Source: Lysobacteraceae bacterium
Lineage (GTDB): Bacteria > Pseudomonadota > Gammaproteobacteria > Xanthomonadales > Xanthomonadaceae
Length of the DNA: 64,000 bases
Direction of reading: 5' to 3'
NCBI GenBank assembly: GCA_026005075.1
Contig: BPKJ01000001.1
Span: forward strand, 434,001-498,000
The notes below the pieces were generated by a model. It did no database searches. It saw nothing but the letters and a program-made list of their open reading frames with translations, and was not told the DNA's origin. Both the position numbers and the translations under genes were made by a program. Below are positions 20,301 through 29,186 of the stretch, in pieces (position 1 is the stretch's first letter; every line of letters starts with the position of its first letter).

Positions 20301-20973
20301 GGTTGCGCCTCAGACCCGCGATTTCCGACGAACGCATCCCTGTTTCCAGCGCGATGCGAACGATCCAGCCAAGCATCGGGTTCGAGTGGGCATCGACAGC
20401 CGCCATCAACCGCGCTTCTTCTTCGCGCGTCAGCCGTCGATCACGCCCCGGACTGGGCGCTGGGCGGCGAATGCTCTGCACGGGGTTGTAGGTCAAGCCG
20501 ATGCCCCACTCCTTGATCGCCACGTTGTACAGGTGGCCGAGCAAGGCGAGGTCGAGCCGCACCGTGTTGGGCGAGCGAGGCTTCGGCGCAGGCTTGCCCT
20601 TGGCATCCTTGCGATCCAGTCCGGCGAGCCGGTCGTCGCGGTACTTGGCGATGAGTTCGGGCGTCAGCGCGGCCAGGGAGTACTTGCCCAGGTGCTGCAT
20701 CAGCGGCTTGGCGTGGCGCGCGTCGCTGGCGGCCGATGCCGGACGCTTGGTCGGTGAGACTTCGGAAAGGTAGCGCTTGAGCGCTTCCTCGATGGTCATC
20801 CGCTCGGACGGCGCGCGCTGGATGTACACGCCGCGCACCATCTCGTCCTCGGTGCGCCGGGCCCAATCCTCGGCGTCGCGTTTGGTGCGGAAGGTCTTGG
20901 CCGTGGTCGGCCATCCCGTCTTGCGGATGACTGCCTTCCACGTGCCGGAGGGGGTCTTGACGATGGTCGCCAT
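20301..20973 (-). pseudogene. int: Tyrosine recombinase (phage/island integrase), C-terminally truncated
   Basis: The protein begins MATIVKTPSGTWKAVIRKTG (Arm-type DNA-binding domain with the KTFRTKRDAEDWARRTEDE segment). The SAM-like core-binding domain follows (SPNTVRLDLALLGHLYNVAI), then the start of the catalytic domain with the first active-site Arg in ALETGMRSSEIAGLRR. Immediately after GLRR the sequence switches to insertion-sequence DNA, so the HxxR and catalytic Tyr are lost. It sits 74 bp from the 3' end of a tRNA gene and reads away from it, the usual arrangement for tRNA-targeting islands. It must be inactive. Confidence 0.85.
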
Positions 20974-21047
20974 TCGGTTGCTCCAGAACAGGGCTCGTGT
21001 ACCGCCACTGTACCGAAACTGTACCGACGCGCCAGCGCAAGCGAAGT

Positions 21048-21124
21048 TGGTGGGCCCAGCAGGACTTGAACCTGCAACCGACGGATTATGAGTCCGCTGC
21101 TCTAACCTATTGAGCTATAGGCCC
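21048..21124 (-). tRNA. tRNA with CAT anticodon, probably tRNA-Ile2
   Basis: The 77-nt minus-strand gene has GGGCCTA/TGGGCCC acceptor pairing, encoded CCA, a T arm GGTTCAAGTCC, and the anticodon loop CTCATAA within GGACTCATAATCC. The anticodon is CAT. The GGACTCATAATCC context and acceptor stem resemble tRNA-Ile2 (AUA-reading after lysidine modification by TilS) more than elongator tRNA-Met, but identity needs a covariance model. Confidence 0.88.
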
Positions 21125-21195
21125 TTTTTGACTTTTTGCGGCTCGTCTTGCCGCCGCATCCGCCTTGCTCTCGCCCTGCCGATCCGGTCTCGATC

Positions 21196-21239
21196 AGTGG
21201 ATTATGAGTCCTCTGCTCTGACCGTTGAGCTACAGGCCC
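21196..21239 (-). pseudogene. 5' half of a second tRNA(CAT)
   Basis: GGGCCTGTAGCTCAACGGTC, then AGAGCAGAGGACTCATAATCC, is the acceptor 5' strand, D arm and anticodon arm of a tRNA like the one at 21048. After the anticodon loop the sequence no longer pairs: no closing stem, no T arm, no CCA. The break follows the 13-bp GGACTCATAATCC shared by both copies. It looks like the left-over native or displaced tRNA at an integration site. Confidence 0.75.
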
Positions 21240-21328
21240 ACGGATGCCCGGAGCTGGGCGATTGTGCGCGAGGAAGCGCGCCCAGGCCAGCACACCGGCC
21301 TGCTGCGGCGACGAGTGGCGCTGGAACG

Positions 21329-21356
21329 AAAAGGCCCGCCTTGCGGCGGGCCTTTT
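21329..21356 (-). terminator. strong bidirectional terminator after tRNA-Gln
   Basis: AAAAGGCCCGCC-TTGC-GGCGGGCCTTTT is a perfect 12-bp stem with A-run and T-run on either side, so it can work in both directions. It lies just beyond the 3' end of tRNA-Gln and ends the rplM-rpsI-tRNA-Gln direction of transcription, insulating it from the integration site. Confidence 0.85.
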
Positions 21357-21363
21357 GCGGATC

Positions 21364-21439
21364 TGGCAGCCCCGGATGGATTCGAACCACCGAATGCCTG
21401 AGTCAGAGTCAGGTGCCTTACCACTTGGCGACGGGGCTA
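21364..21439 (-). tRNA. tRNA-Gln (CTG)
   Basis: The 76-nt gene starts TAGCCCCGTCGCCAAGTGG, has the anticodon loop CTCTGAC (anticodon CTG), a T arm GGTTCGAATCC and ends GGGGCTGCCA with encoded CCA. The unpaired 5' U and weak first pair are typical of tRNA-Gln. It lies 35 bp downstream of rpsI on the same strand. Confidence 0.93.
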
Positions 21440-21474
21440 TCGTCCCTATTGTAGCGCAAGCCGAGGGCTTGTCA

Positions 21475-21867
21475 TCAGCGCTTGGAGAACTGGGTCGCGC
21501 GACGGGCCTTGTGCAGACCCACCTTCTTGCGCTCGACCTCGCGCGCATCGCGGGTCATGAAGCCGGCCTGCCGCAGCCTGGGCTTCAGGGTCTCGTCGTA
21601 CTCCACCAGCGCGCGGGCGATGCCGAGGCGGATCGCGCCGGCCTGCCCGGTGGTGCCGCCACCGCTGGCCGTGACCAGGATGTCGAACTTGTCCGCGCTG
21701 TCGGTGAGTTCCAGCGGCTGCCGCACGATCATGCGCGCGGTCTCGCGACCGAAGTACTCGTCCAGCGGCCGACCGTTGACGGTGATGTTGCCGCTGCCCT
21801 TGCGCAGGAACACGCGGGCGGTGGAGGACTTGCGACGGCCGGTGCCGTAGTTCTGAGCGATTGCCAT
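21475..21867 (-). CDS. rpsI: 30S ribosomal protein S9
   Basis: The 130-residue protein is full-length uS9: [20 protein letters not shown] at the N-terminus, [39 protein letters not shown], and the canonical basic C-terminus ending [11 protein letters not shown] that reaches the P site. It follows rplM by 15 bp on the same strand, the standard rplM-rpsI operon. Confidence 0.98.
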   Translation of the reverse strand: MAIAQNYGTGRRKSSTARVFLRKGSGNITVNGRPLDEYFGRETARMIVRQPLELTDSADKFDILVTASGGGTTGQAGAIRLGIARALVEYDETLKPRLRQAGFMTRDAREVERKKVGLHKARRATQFSKR

Positions 21868-21882
21868 GTCCTTGCCTCGACG

Positions 21883-22314
21883 TCAGATGTCCAGCGGCTG
21901 CGGCTGCTGGGCAGTGTGCGGATGGTTGGGGCCGGCGTAGACCTTGAGCTTGCGGAACATCGCGCGGCCGAGCGGGTTCTTGGGCAGCATGCCCTTGACG
22001 CCGATCTCGATCGCACGCTCCGGGTGCGGGCCGCTGAGGATCTGCCCGAGGCTCTGGCTCTTGAGGTTGCCGATGTGTCCGGTGAACCGGTGGTACATCT
22101 TGTCCTGCAGCTTGTTGCCGGTCGCCGCGACCTTCTCGGCGTTGATGACCACCAGGTAGTCACCGGTATCGACGTGCGGGGTGTAGATCGGCTTGTGCTT
22201 GCCGCGCAGGCGGCGGGCGAGCTCGGAGCACAGACGTCCCAGCGTCTTACCCGTGGCATCGACCACGTACCAGTCGCGCTTGACGGTCTCCGGCTTGGCG
22301 CTGATGGTCTTCAT
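21883..22314 (-). CDS. rplM: 50S ribosomal protein L13
   Basis: This 143-residue protein is uL13: [40 protein letters not shown], and [20 protein letters not shown], ending in [12 protein letters not shown] chose the ATG at 22314 because it matches the family start and has GGGAG 6 nt upstream; the longer frame to 22383 adds non-family residues that overlap the promoter. First gene of the rplM-rpsI operon. Confidence 0.98.
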   Translation of the reverse strand: MKTISAKPETVKRDWYVVDATGKTLGRLCSELARRLRGKHKPIYTPHVDTGDYLVVINAEKVAATGNKLQDKMYHRFTGHIGNLKSQSLGQILSGPHPERAIEIGVKGMLPKNPLGRAMFRKLKVYAGPNHPHTAQQPQPLDI

Positions 22315-22354
22315 GACAGCTCCCAAGAGGGCAAACGGAAAAGAAAGGAGCGGA

Positions 22355-22383
22355 ATCATAGTCGAGCACCCCCGATCGCGCAA
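22355..22383 (-). promoter_or_regulatory. likely sigma-70 promoter of rplM-rpsI
   Basis: On the minus strand TTGCGC (22378-22383) and TATGAT (22355-22360) are 17 bp apart, about 40 bp upstream of the rplM start. The -10 is a near-perfect match in very GC-rich surroundings and the distance suits a ribosomal-protein operon leader. Confidence 0.55.
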
Positions 22384-22414
22384 GCCCCTGGTGGCCTCGT
22401 GCTAGGCTTTCGCC

Positions 22415-23575
22415 GTGCCCGAACCCCTCCCGGAACGCGACGAACTCCTGCGCATCGCCGATGCCTGCGTGCAGTGCGGCCTCTGCCTTCCGCACTGCCC
22501 CACCTATGCCGACACCGGCATCGAGACGGAATCCCCGCGCGGGCGGATCCTGCTCACCGCGGCCATGGCCCGCGGCCGGCTCCCGCCCGCCGAGGCCGAT
22601 CGTGACGGAGCGCTCTCGCACTGCCTTGGCTGCCGCGCCTGCGAGGCGGCCTGCCCGGCCCACGTGGACTACGGCCGGCTGCTGCGGCTTGGGCGTCAGG
22701 TCCTGCGCAGGACGATGCCGCCGCCTCGCTGGCAGAGGGCCCTGGAATGGCTGCTCTGCCATCCGCGCTGGCTGGCCGTGCTGCTGCGGACCGGAGACCG
22801 GATCCGCCCGCTGCCCGGCCTGCGCAGCCGCATCCCGCCACCACCGACCCAACCCAGCCTGCCCGCCTTCCAGCCGGCGCAGGGCAGGCCCCGCGGGCGG
22901 CTGGCGCTGTTCCAGGGTTGCGTGGCCAGCCACTGGGAGCGCGACGCGCACCACGCCGCGCTGCGCCTGCTCTCGCGGCTGCGCTGGGAGGTCGAGGTAC
23001 TGCCGGCGGCCTGCTGCGGTGCCCTGCACCGACACGGCGGGGCAGCCGACCGTGCCGCCGGGCTGAGCCGGCACCTCGCGGCCGACCTGCGGCAGCGCAG
23101 GCTCATCGCCCTGGTCCATGCCGGCAGCGGCTGCCACGAGGCGCTGCGCGAGGCCGCCGCGCCGCTTCCCGTCCACGAGTTGTGCGCGTTTCTCGTCCGC
23201 GATCCGGAGCTCGACCGCCTGCGGTTCCGCCCGGCCGATGCACGCGTCGGCCTGCACGTGGCCTGCACCCAGCGCAACGTCGTCCGCGCGCCGGACGCCG
23301 AGCGAGTCCTTCTGGAACGCATCCCGGGCCTCGAGCTGTGCGCGCCGGCCCCGGCCGCCTGCTGCGGTGCGGCCGGCATCGAAGGACTGCGCGACCCGCA
23401 GCGAGCCGCCAGGCGCCTGACTGCATTGCGCGACTGGTACCGTGCGCAGGCACCGGACGTGCTGCTGGCCGGCAACCTCGGCTGCCGGCTGCACCTTGCG
23501 CGCGGACTCGCCCCCTCTGGCGCTATGCTGGAAGCCGAGCACCCCCTTGCGTTTCTCGTCCGCCACCTGGCATGA
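22415..23575 (+). CDS. GlcF-like (Fe-S)-binding oxidoreductase subunit
   Basis: The 386-residue protein has two 4Fe-4S motifs (CVQCGLCLPHC near residue 18 and CLGCRACEAACP near 70) followed by two cysteine-rich CCG domains (AACCGALHRHGG and AACCGAAG). This is the layout of glycolate oxidase iron-sulfur subunit GlcF and related (S)-2-hydroxyacid oxidase partners. GlcD and GlcE are not nearby, so the substrate is unknown. The start is GTG 22415. Its stop overlaps the coq7 ATG by 4 bp, suggesting coupled expression. Confidence 0.85.
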   Translation: MPEPLPERDELLRIADACVQCGLCLPHCPTYADTGIETESPRGRILLTAAMARGRLPPAEADRDGALSHCLGCRACEAACPAHVDYGRLLRLGRQVLRRTMPPPRWQRALEWLLCHPRWLAVLLRTGDRIRPLPGLRSRIPPPPTQPSLPAFQPAQGRPRGRLALFQGCVASHWERDAHHAALRLLSRLRWEVEVLPAACCGALHRHGGAADRAAGLSRHLAADLRQRRLIALVHAGSGCHEALREAAAPLPVHELCAFLVRDPELDRLRFRPADARVGLHVACTQRNVVRAPDAERVLLERIPGLELCAPAPAACCGAAGIEGLRDPQRAARRLTALRDWYRAQAPDVLLAGNLGCRLHLARGLAPSGAMLEAEHPLAFLVRHLA

Positions 23576-24219
23576 CCCTGCAACGACGCCTCTCCCGCAC
23601 CGACCGCATGCTGGCCGAAGTCGAGGCCGCGCTCCACACCTGCCTCGCCGAGGCTCCGGCCGCGCAGCGGCCCAGCCCGGGCGCCGCCCATCCACCGCCT
23701 GCGCTGGAGGAGGCCGAGCGTCGTCACGTTGCCGGGCTGATGCGGATCAACCACGCCGGCGAGGTCTGCGCGCAGGCGCTGTACCGCGGCCAGGCGGCCG
23801 TGGCCCGTGATCCGGTGACCCGCGCGCACCTGCTGCAGGCCGCCGCCGAGGAAGGCGACCACCTTGCCTGGTGTGCCGAGCGGCTGGCCGAACTGGGCAG
23901 CCGCCCGAGCCTGCTCAATCCGTTCTGGTACGCCGGCAGCTACACGCTGGGCGTGGCCGCCGGACTGTGGGGCGACGGCTACAACCTCGGCTTCGTGGTC
24001 GAGACCGAAAGGCAGGTCGAGGCGCATCTTCAGGAGCACATGGAACGCCTCCCCGCCGAGGACCGGCGCAGCCGCGCGATCCTTGCCACCATGCAGGCCG
24101 ACGAGGCCGGCCACGGCGCCCGGGCCCGCGAGGCGGGCGCACGCGAGCTGCCGCCCCCAATCCCGCGCCTGATGCAATGGACCAGCCGGGTGATGAAGGC
24201 CCTCGCCTACCGGATCTGA
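23572..24219 (+). CDS. coq7: Demethoxyubiquinone hydroxylase COQ7
   Basis: The 215-residue protein is a COQ7/CAT5 di-iron monooxygenase that makes the last hydroxylation in ubiquinone synthesis. The ferritin-like iron ligands are visible: MRINHAGEVCAQALYRGQ, AAEEGDHLAWC and TMQADEAGHGARAREAG, with the family tail QWTSRVMKALAYRI. The start is ATG 23572, overlapping the upstream Fe-S protein. The length is normal for the bacterial family. It is membrane-peripheral. Confidence 0.95.
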   Translation: MTLQRRLSRTDRMLAEVEAALHTCLAEAPAAQRPSPGAAHPPPALEEAERRHVAGLMRINHAGEVCAQALYRGQAAVARDPVTRAHLLQAAAEEGDHLAWCAERLAELGSRPSLLNPFWYAGSYTLGVAAGLWGDGYNLGFVVETERQVEAHLQEHMERLPAEDRRSRAILATMQADEAGHGARAREAGARELPPPIPRLMQWTSRVMKALAYRI

Positions 24220-24243
24220 GACCGCGCCCCGGTTCGGCCGCGA

Positions 24244-25062
24244 TCAGTCGAGGTTGCGGCCGTGGAACAGTTCCTCGATCTCGCGCTTGAGCGCCGACTC
24301 GATCCGCAGCCGCTCCTTGAAGCTGAGGTTCTTCGCCTTTTCCTCGAACAAGTAGTTGTCGAGGTCGAAGTCCTTCACGTGCATCTTGGTGTGGAAGATG
24401 TTCTCCTGATACACGTTGACGTCGAACATCTCGTAGCGGTTCTTGATGTGCTTGGCGAGGTAGTCCTGGATCGAGTTGATCCGGTGATCGATGTAGTGCT
24501 TGCGGCCCTTGACGTCACGGGTGAAGCCGCGCACCCGGTAGTCCATGATCACGATGTCGGAGTCGAAGCTCTCGATCAGGAAATTGAGCGCCTTGAGCGG
24601 CGAGATGACCCCGCATGTCGCCACGTCGATGTCCGCGCGGAAGGTGGCGATGCCGTTGTGCGGATGGGTCTCCGGGTAGGTGTGCACGGTGATGTGGCTC
24701 TTGTCGAGATGCGCCACCACCGACGCCTCCTCGGGGTGCTCGCGCACCGCGCCGGCCACCACCTCCTTGCCCGCCGCCTTCTTGTCCACCACCGGCTGCT
24801 CGGAGATCAGGATGGTCACCGAAGCCCCCTGCGGGTCGTAATCCTGGCGCGCGACGTTGAGCACGTTGGCGCCGATGATCTCGGCCACCTCGGTCAGGAT
24901 CTGGGTCAGCCGGTCGGCGTTGTACGCCTCGTCGATGTACTCGATGTAGCGGGCCTGGTGCTCGTCGGTCACCGCGTAGCACATGTCGTAGATGTTGAAC
25001 GACAAGGCCTTGGTGAGGTTGTTGAAGCCCTGCAGCTTCAGACGCGGAAGGGGCTTGACCAC
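24244..25062 (-). CDS. speD: S-adenosylmethionine decarboxylase proenzyme
   Basis: The 272-residue protein is the proteobacterial (E. coli-type) SpeD, which supplies decarboxylated SAM for spermidine. Self-cleavage to the pyruvoyl enzyme occurs before Ser in [19 protein letters not shown]. Other conserved parts are [19 protein letters not shown] and [20 protein letters not shown] chose GTG 25062 ([10 protein letters not shown]) with AAGGA 9 nt upstream, matching related proteins; in-frame ATGs farther up give non-family residues. Divergent from clp with a 149-bp gap, an arrangement known in xanthomonads. Confidence 0.95.
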   Translation of the reverse strand: MVKPLPRLKLQGFNNLTKALSFNIYDMCYAVTDEHQARYIEYIDEAYNADRLTQILTEVAEIIGANVLNVARQDYDPQGASVTILISEQPVVDKKAAGKEVVAGAVREHPEEASVVAHLDKSHITVHTYPETHPHNGIATFRADIDVATCGVISPLKALNFLIESFDSDIVIMDYRVRGFTRDVKGRKHYIDHRINSIQDYLAKHIKNRYEMFDVNVYQENIFHTKMHVKDFDLDNYLFEEKAKNLSFKERLRIESALKREIEELFHGRNLD

Positions 25063-25211
25063 GGCATGGGTTCCTTGGGCCGGTGGAGGAACGAACCGCA
25101 TAGTATCGGGCAAGGGCGGCGGCAATGCCAGATTGGGCATATCCTGCGTTGAATCCGTGAACCGGCGCACAGTACGCTGGGGCGTTCCTACCACCCCGCG
25201 TGGAGCCCACC

Positions 25212-25898
25212 ATGTCGATGCTCGCAAGCCCCTTGAGACGCCCCCACGCTCCGCCCTCGCTGGCGCCCGACCAGGCCACGATCGACCGCTTTCTCGCCCA
25301 CTGCCACCGCCGCCGCTACCCGAGTCGGGCCGACGTGTTCCGGCCTGGCGACCCGGCCGGGACGATGTACTACATCATCAGCGGCTCGCTGTCGGCGATG
25401 GTCGAGGAGGAGGACGGCCGCGAGCTGGTACTGGGCTACTTCAATGCCGGCGACTTCGTCGGCGAGACCGGCGTGTTCGTGGCCAACCCCTCGCGCGAGG
25501 TGGTGATGCGCACGCGCACGGCGACCGAACTGGCGGAGATCGGGATCGAGCGGCTGCACGCGCTGTTCGCCGGCCCCCTGCAGGACGACTGCCCGAAACT
25601 GCTGTTCGCGATCGGCCAGCAGCTCACCAAGCGCCTCCTGCACACCTCGCGCAAGGCCAGCCGGCTGGCCTTCATGGATGTCACCAACCGGATCATCAAT
25701 GCGCTCAACGACCTGTGCCAGGAGCCCGACGCCCTCAGCCACCCCAGGGGCACCCAGATCCGGGTGAGCCGCCAGGAACTGGCGCGGATCGTCGGCTGCT
25801 CGCGGGAGATGGCCGGGCGCGTCCTCAAGCAGCTGGAGGAGAACGGCGTGCTGGAGGCGCATGGCAAGACCATCGTGGTCTACCACGAGAGGGGTTGA
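25212..25898 (+). CDS. clp: CRP/FNR-family global regulator Clp
   Basis: The 228-residue protein has a cyclic-nucleotide-binding domain ([17 protein letters not shown] through [20 protein letters not shown]) and a C-terminal winged helix-turn-helix ([20 protein letters not shown]). It matches the xanthomonad CAP-like protein Clp, whose DNA binding in Xanthomonas is inhibited by c-di-GMP and which controls virulence and exopolysaccharide genes. I used ATG 25212 with TGGAG 7 nt upstream. The two c-di-GMP enzymes at 40-47 kb could feed into it, though that is inference. Confidence 0.93.
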   Translation: MSMLASPLRRPHAPPSLAPDQATIDRFLAHCHRRRYPSRADVFRPGDPAGTMYYIISGSLSAMVEEEDGRELVLGYFNAGDFVGETGVFVANPSREVVMRTRTATELAEIGIERLHALFAGPLQDDCPKLLFAIGQQLTKRLLHTSRKASRLAFMDVTNRIINALNDLCQEPDALSHPRGTQIRVSRQELARIVGCSREMAGRVLKQLEENGVLEAHGKTIVVYHERG

Positions 25899-25908
25899 AG
25901 GCCGGCCT

Positions 25909-25929
25909 GGCCCCGCCGCGCACGGGGCC
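25909..25929 (+). terminator. GC-rich hairpin between clp and trpC
   Basis: GGCCCCG-CCGCGCA-CGGGGCC forms a 7-bp stem 10 nt after the clp stop, in the 99-bp gap between convergent clp and trpC. There is no T-run, so termination is possible but not certain. Confidence 0.4.
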
Positions 25930-25997
25930 GTCCACCGGGACCGCGCAACGGACCGCGGACCGGCCCGCGCCCTGGCCTGCCGCGCCGCCGGGCGCGT

Positions 25998-26793
25998 TCA
26001 GCCTTCTCCGAACAGCCTTGCCAGTTCCGCCCCCGGATCGGGCGCCCGCATGAAGGCCTCGCCGACGAGGAAGGCGTGGACGCCGTGGCGGCGCATGCGC
26101 GCGACGTCTTCCGGAGCATGGATGCCGCTTTCGGTCACCAGCAGCCGCCCGGGCGGCACGGCCCCGCGCAGCCGCAGCGTCGTCTCGAGGCTGACCTCGA
26201 AGGTCCTGAGGGACCGGTTGTTGATGCCGAGCAGCGGCGCCGGGACGCGAAGCGCACGTTCCAGCTCGTCCTGGTCGTGCACCTCCACCAGCACGTCGAG
26301 ACCCAGCTCGGCGGCCAGCCCTGCGCAGGTCTCGAGCTGGCCGGGGGAGAGCGCGGCGACGATCAGCAGCACGCAGTCGGCTCCCGAGCACGCGCGACTC
26401 CCAGACCTGCCAGGCATCGACCACGAAGTCCTTGCGCAGCACGGGCAGGGTGCAGGCGGCCCGCGCCTCGACGAGGTAGGCATCGCTGCCCTGGAAGAAG
26501 TCGACGTCGGTGAGCACCGACAGGCAGGCTGCCCCGCCGCGGGCGTAGCTGCGCGCGATCGCAGCGGGATGGAAGTCCGGTCGGATCACGCCCCGGCTGG
26601 GGCTCGCCTTCTTGATCTCGGCGATCACCCCGGCACCTCCGGCCTCGATGCGCGCGGCCAGGGCGCGGGCAAAACCGCGCGGCGGAGCCAGCCCCGACGC
26701 GCGGGCACGCAGTTCGGCAAGGGGCAGGCGGCTGCGCCGCGCTTCCACCTCCTCGCGCTTGCGCTGCAGGATCCGTTCGAGGATGTCGCTCAT
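25998..26793 (-). CDS. trpC: Indole-3-glycerol-phosphate synthase, one frameshift
   Basis: The reading starts [20 protein letters not shown] and runs through [20 protein letters not shown] and [20 protein letters not shown]. It then shifts frame near 26386-26394 and continues [39 protein letters not shown] and [20 protein letters not shown]. All TrpC catalytic elements (KKASPS, LRKDF, GINNR, ESGI) are present across the two frames. Removing one A in GGGAGCC restores LGADC. Function: ring closure of carboxyphenylamino-deoxyribulose phosphate in tryptophan synthesis. Last gene of trpGDC. I think a sequencing error is more likely than true loss. Confidence 0.88.
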
Positions 26794-26956
26794 GCAGGCT
26801 CCGTGGTGGTTCGTGCGTGGCACCGTGGCCAACGGGGCGCGCGGGTGGGCGGCAGGCCGACCGCGGGAAAGCTCGGGCCAGGCTCGACCGCGACCCCGCC
26901 CTCCTCGGCGCGCGGGCGCTGCATCTTCCGCGCAAGAAGCGGTCCGTGCATCGGGT

Positions 26957-27985
26957 TCACTCCATGCGCGAGGTGAAGTCGATGAACTGCTGCAGTTTCT
27001 CGCGGGCCAGCCCGCGGGCAAGCACCTCGCGCGCCATCGCGATGCCCTCGGCGATGCTCTCCGCGAGCCCGGCCACGTAGAGCGCGGCGCCGCTGTTGAG
27101 CGCGACGATCTCGCGCGGCAGCCCGTCGACGTCGTCCAGCGCCTCGCGCAGCATGGCCTCGCTCTCGCCGGCGTCGGCCACCTGCAGGTTGCGCGAGGCC
27201 GCCATGGCGATGCCGAAGTCCTCGGGGTGGATCTCGTACTCGCGGATCCTGCCGTCGCGCAGCTCCCCGACCAGGGTTCCGGCACCCAGGGAGATCTCGT
27301 CCATGCCGTCGCGCCCCCACACCACCATCGCCCGCTGTGCGCCGAGGCGCTGCAGCACCCGGACCTGGATGCCCACGAGGTCGGGATGGAACACGCCCAT
27401 GAGGATGTTCGGCGCGCCGGCCGGGTTGGTCAGCGGGCCGAGGATGTTGAACAGCGTCCGCACGCCCATCTCGCGGCGCACCGGGGCCACGTTCTTCATG
27501 GCAGGGTGGTGGATGGGCGCGAACATGAACCCGATGCCGATCTCCTCGATGCAGCGGGCGACCTGTTCCGGGGCGAGGTCGATGCGCGCGCCGAGCTGCT
27601 CGAGCACGTCCGCGCTGCCCGACTTCGAACTCACGCTGCGGTTGCCGTGCTTGGCCACCCGCGCGCCGGCCGCGGCGACGACGAACATCGATGCGGTGGA
27701 GATGTTGAAGGTGTGCGAGCCGTCACCGCCGGTGCCGACGATGTCGATGAAATGCGGGCCGCCATCGACCTCGACGCGGGCGCAGAGCTCGCGCATCACC
27801 GCCGCCGCGCCGGCGATCTCGCCGATGGTCTCCTTCTTCACCCGCAATCCGGTGAGGATGGCGGCGGTCATGACCGGGCTGACCTCGCCACGCATGATCT
27901 GCCGCATCAGGTCGACCATCTCGTCGTGGAAGATCTCGCGGTGCTCGATGGTGCGCTGCAGGGCCTCCTGCGGAGTGATCGGCAT
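26957..27985 (-). CDS. trpD: Anthranilate phosphoribosyltransferase
   Basis: The 342-residue protein is complete Trp[21 protein letters not shown], the PRPP-binding [40 protein letters not shown], and [12 protein letters not shown]. It transfers phosphoribose to anthranilate. ATG 27985 is chosen from family alignment. It lies 32 bp after trpG; 163 bp without a gene separate it from trpC. Confidence 0.97.
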   Translation of the reverse strand: MPITPQEALQRTIEHREIFHDEMVDLMRQIMRGEVSPVMTAAILTGLRVKKETIGEIAGAAAVMRELCARVEVDGGPHFIDIVGTGGDGSHTFNISTASMFVVAAAGARVAKHGNRSVSSKSGSADVLEQLGARIDLAPEQVARCIEEIGIGFMFAPIHHPAMKNVAPVRREMGVRTLFNILGPLTNPAGAPNILMGVFHPDLVGIQVRVLQRLGAQRAMVVWGRDGMDEISLGAGTLVGELRDGRIREYEIHPEDFGIAMAASRNLQVADAGESEAMLREALDDVDGLPREIVALNSGAALYVAGLAESIAEGIAMAREVLARGLAREKLQQFIDFTSRME

Positions 27986-28017
27986 GGGCGGATGTCCTCG
28001 GGCTGCGATGGGTGGGA

Positions 28018-28611
28018 TCAGGGGGAACGGGGCGGGGTGTTCAGGAAGTTCCTGAGCAGGGCATGGCCGTGCTGGGTCAGGATCGACTCGGGATGGAACT
28101 GCACGCCCTCGATCGGCAGCGCGCGGTGGCGCAGCCCCATGATCTCCTCCATCGTGCCGTCCTCGTTCTCGGTCCAGGCGGTGATCTCGAGGCAGTCCGG
28201 CAGGGAGGCCGCCTCCACCACCAGCGAGTGGTAGCGGGTGGCCTCGAACGGATCGGCAAGGCCCCGGAACACGCCCGTGCCCCGATGGCGGATCGGCGAG
28301 GTCTTGCCGTGCATGATCCTTCTCGCCCGCACCACCCGGCCGCCGAAGGCCTGGCCGATGCTCTGGTGCCCGAGACACACGCCCAGCACCGGAATCCGGC
28401 CGTCCATGGCGGCGATGAGCTCGAGGCAGATGCCCGCCTCGTTGGGCGTGCACGGCCCCGGCGAGATGACGATGCGCTGCGGGCGCAGCGCAAGCAGGGC
28501 CGCGAGCTCGAGCTCGTCGTTGCGGACGACCTTCACCTCCTCGCCCAGTTCCTGGAGGTACTGCACGAGGTTCCAGGTGAAGCTGTCGTAGTTGTCGATC
28601 ATCAACAGCAT
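28018..28611 (-). CDS. trpG: Anthranilate synthase glutamine amidotransferase component
   Basis: The 197-residue protein has the class I glutamine amidotransferase signature: [32 protein letters not shown], catalytic Cys in [17 protein letters not shown], and the His/Glu pair in [11 protein letters not shown]. It supplies ammonia to TrpE, which is not in this window. Depending on species it may also serve PabB. It heads trpGDC on the minus strand, 53 bp downstream of an ArsR-type gene. Confidence 0.96.
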   Translation of the reverse strand: MLLMIDNYDSFTWNLVQYLQELGEEVKVVRNDELELAALLALRPQRIVISPGPCTPNEAGICLELIAAMDGRIPVLGVCLGHQSIGQAFGGRVVRARRIMHGKTSPIRHRGTGVFRGLADPFEATRYHSLVVEAASLPDCLEITAWTENEDGTMEEIMGLRHRALPIEGVQFHPESILTQHGHALLRNFLNTPPRSP

Positions 28612-28664
28612 GGGCGGGCGGGCTCTGGTGCGGCGCACCACGATACCCCAGCCCCCGGCCGCCG

Positions 28665-29030
28665 TCAGCGCCCGGGGGGCATCCCGGCGGCTGCCCCCGG
28701 CGCGGCGGCGGCGGTCTGACAGAACTGTTCGTGCAGGGTGTGCAGGATGGCCAGGGCCGGCCCCTCGCGGAGGCGGTAAAAGATGGTCTGGGCCTGACGG
28801 CGGGTGCTCACCAGGTCCTGCTCGCGCAGCACCGCGAGGTGCTGGGACAGGGCGGACTGGGACAGCGGCACGAAGGCGTTGATCTCGCCCACCGAACGTT
28901 CGCCATCGACCAGCAGGCAGAGGATGCGCAGGCGCTGCGGGTTGCCCAGCGTGCGCAGCAGCGCGGCCGCGGCGTCGGCGCGATCGTTCATGGCCTGGAT
29001 GAGGGTGGGCGCGACCGCTGGGTTGGACAT
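28665..29030 (-). CDS. ArsR/SmtB-family regulator, possibly persulfide-sensing
   Basis: The 121-residue winged-helix protein has the ArsR core: [40 protein letters not shown] and [20 protein letters not shown]. There is no ArsR-type CVC or SmtB-type metal motif. Two cysteines only are present, one in ILCLLVDGE and one near the end in EQFCQT, positions like the Cys pair of the SqrR/BigR persulfide sensors. It sits alone between the trp genes and an amidohydrolase gene, so no target is obvious. A sulfide or redox role is inference. Confidence 0.85.
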   Translation of the reverse strand: MSNPAVAPTLIQAMNDRADAAAALLRTLGNPQRLRILCLLVDGERSVGEINAFVPLSQSALSQHLAVLREQDLVSTRRQAQTIFYRLREGPALAILHTLHEQFCQTAAAAPGAAAGMPPGR

Positions 29031-29186
29031 GGTCTCCTCGCCTGTGCAGAACGCCCCCTATCTTGCCGCATCGCGAGCCACGCCGCCGCCCGCCGGCAGC
29101 GCCAGAACGAGCCATGCCGCGCCAGGGCGAGGCCACGCCGGCACCACGGGCTGCTATGTTCCGGCCTTTGCCATGGGAGTCTTGCG

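Noticed and set aside
24244-25152. Plus-strand frame opposite speD
   Set aside because: SpeD on the minus strand is a clear full-length match; the plus frame is its shadow.
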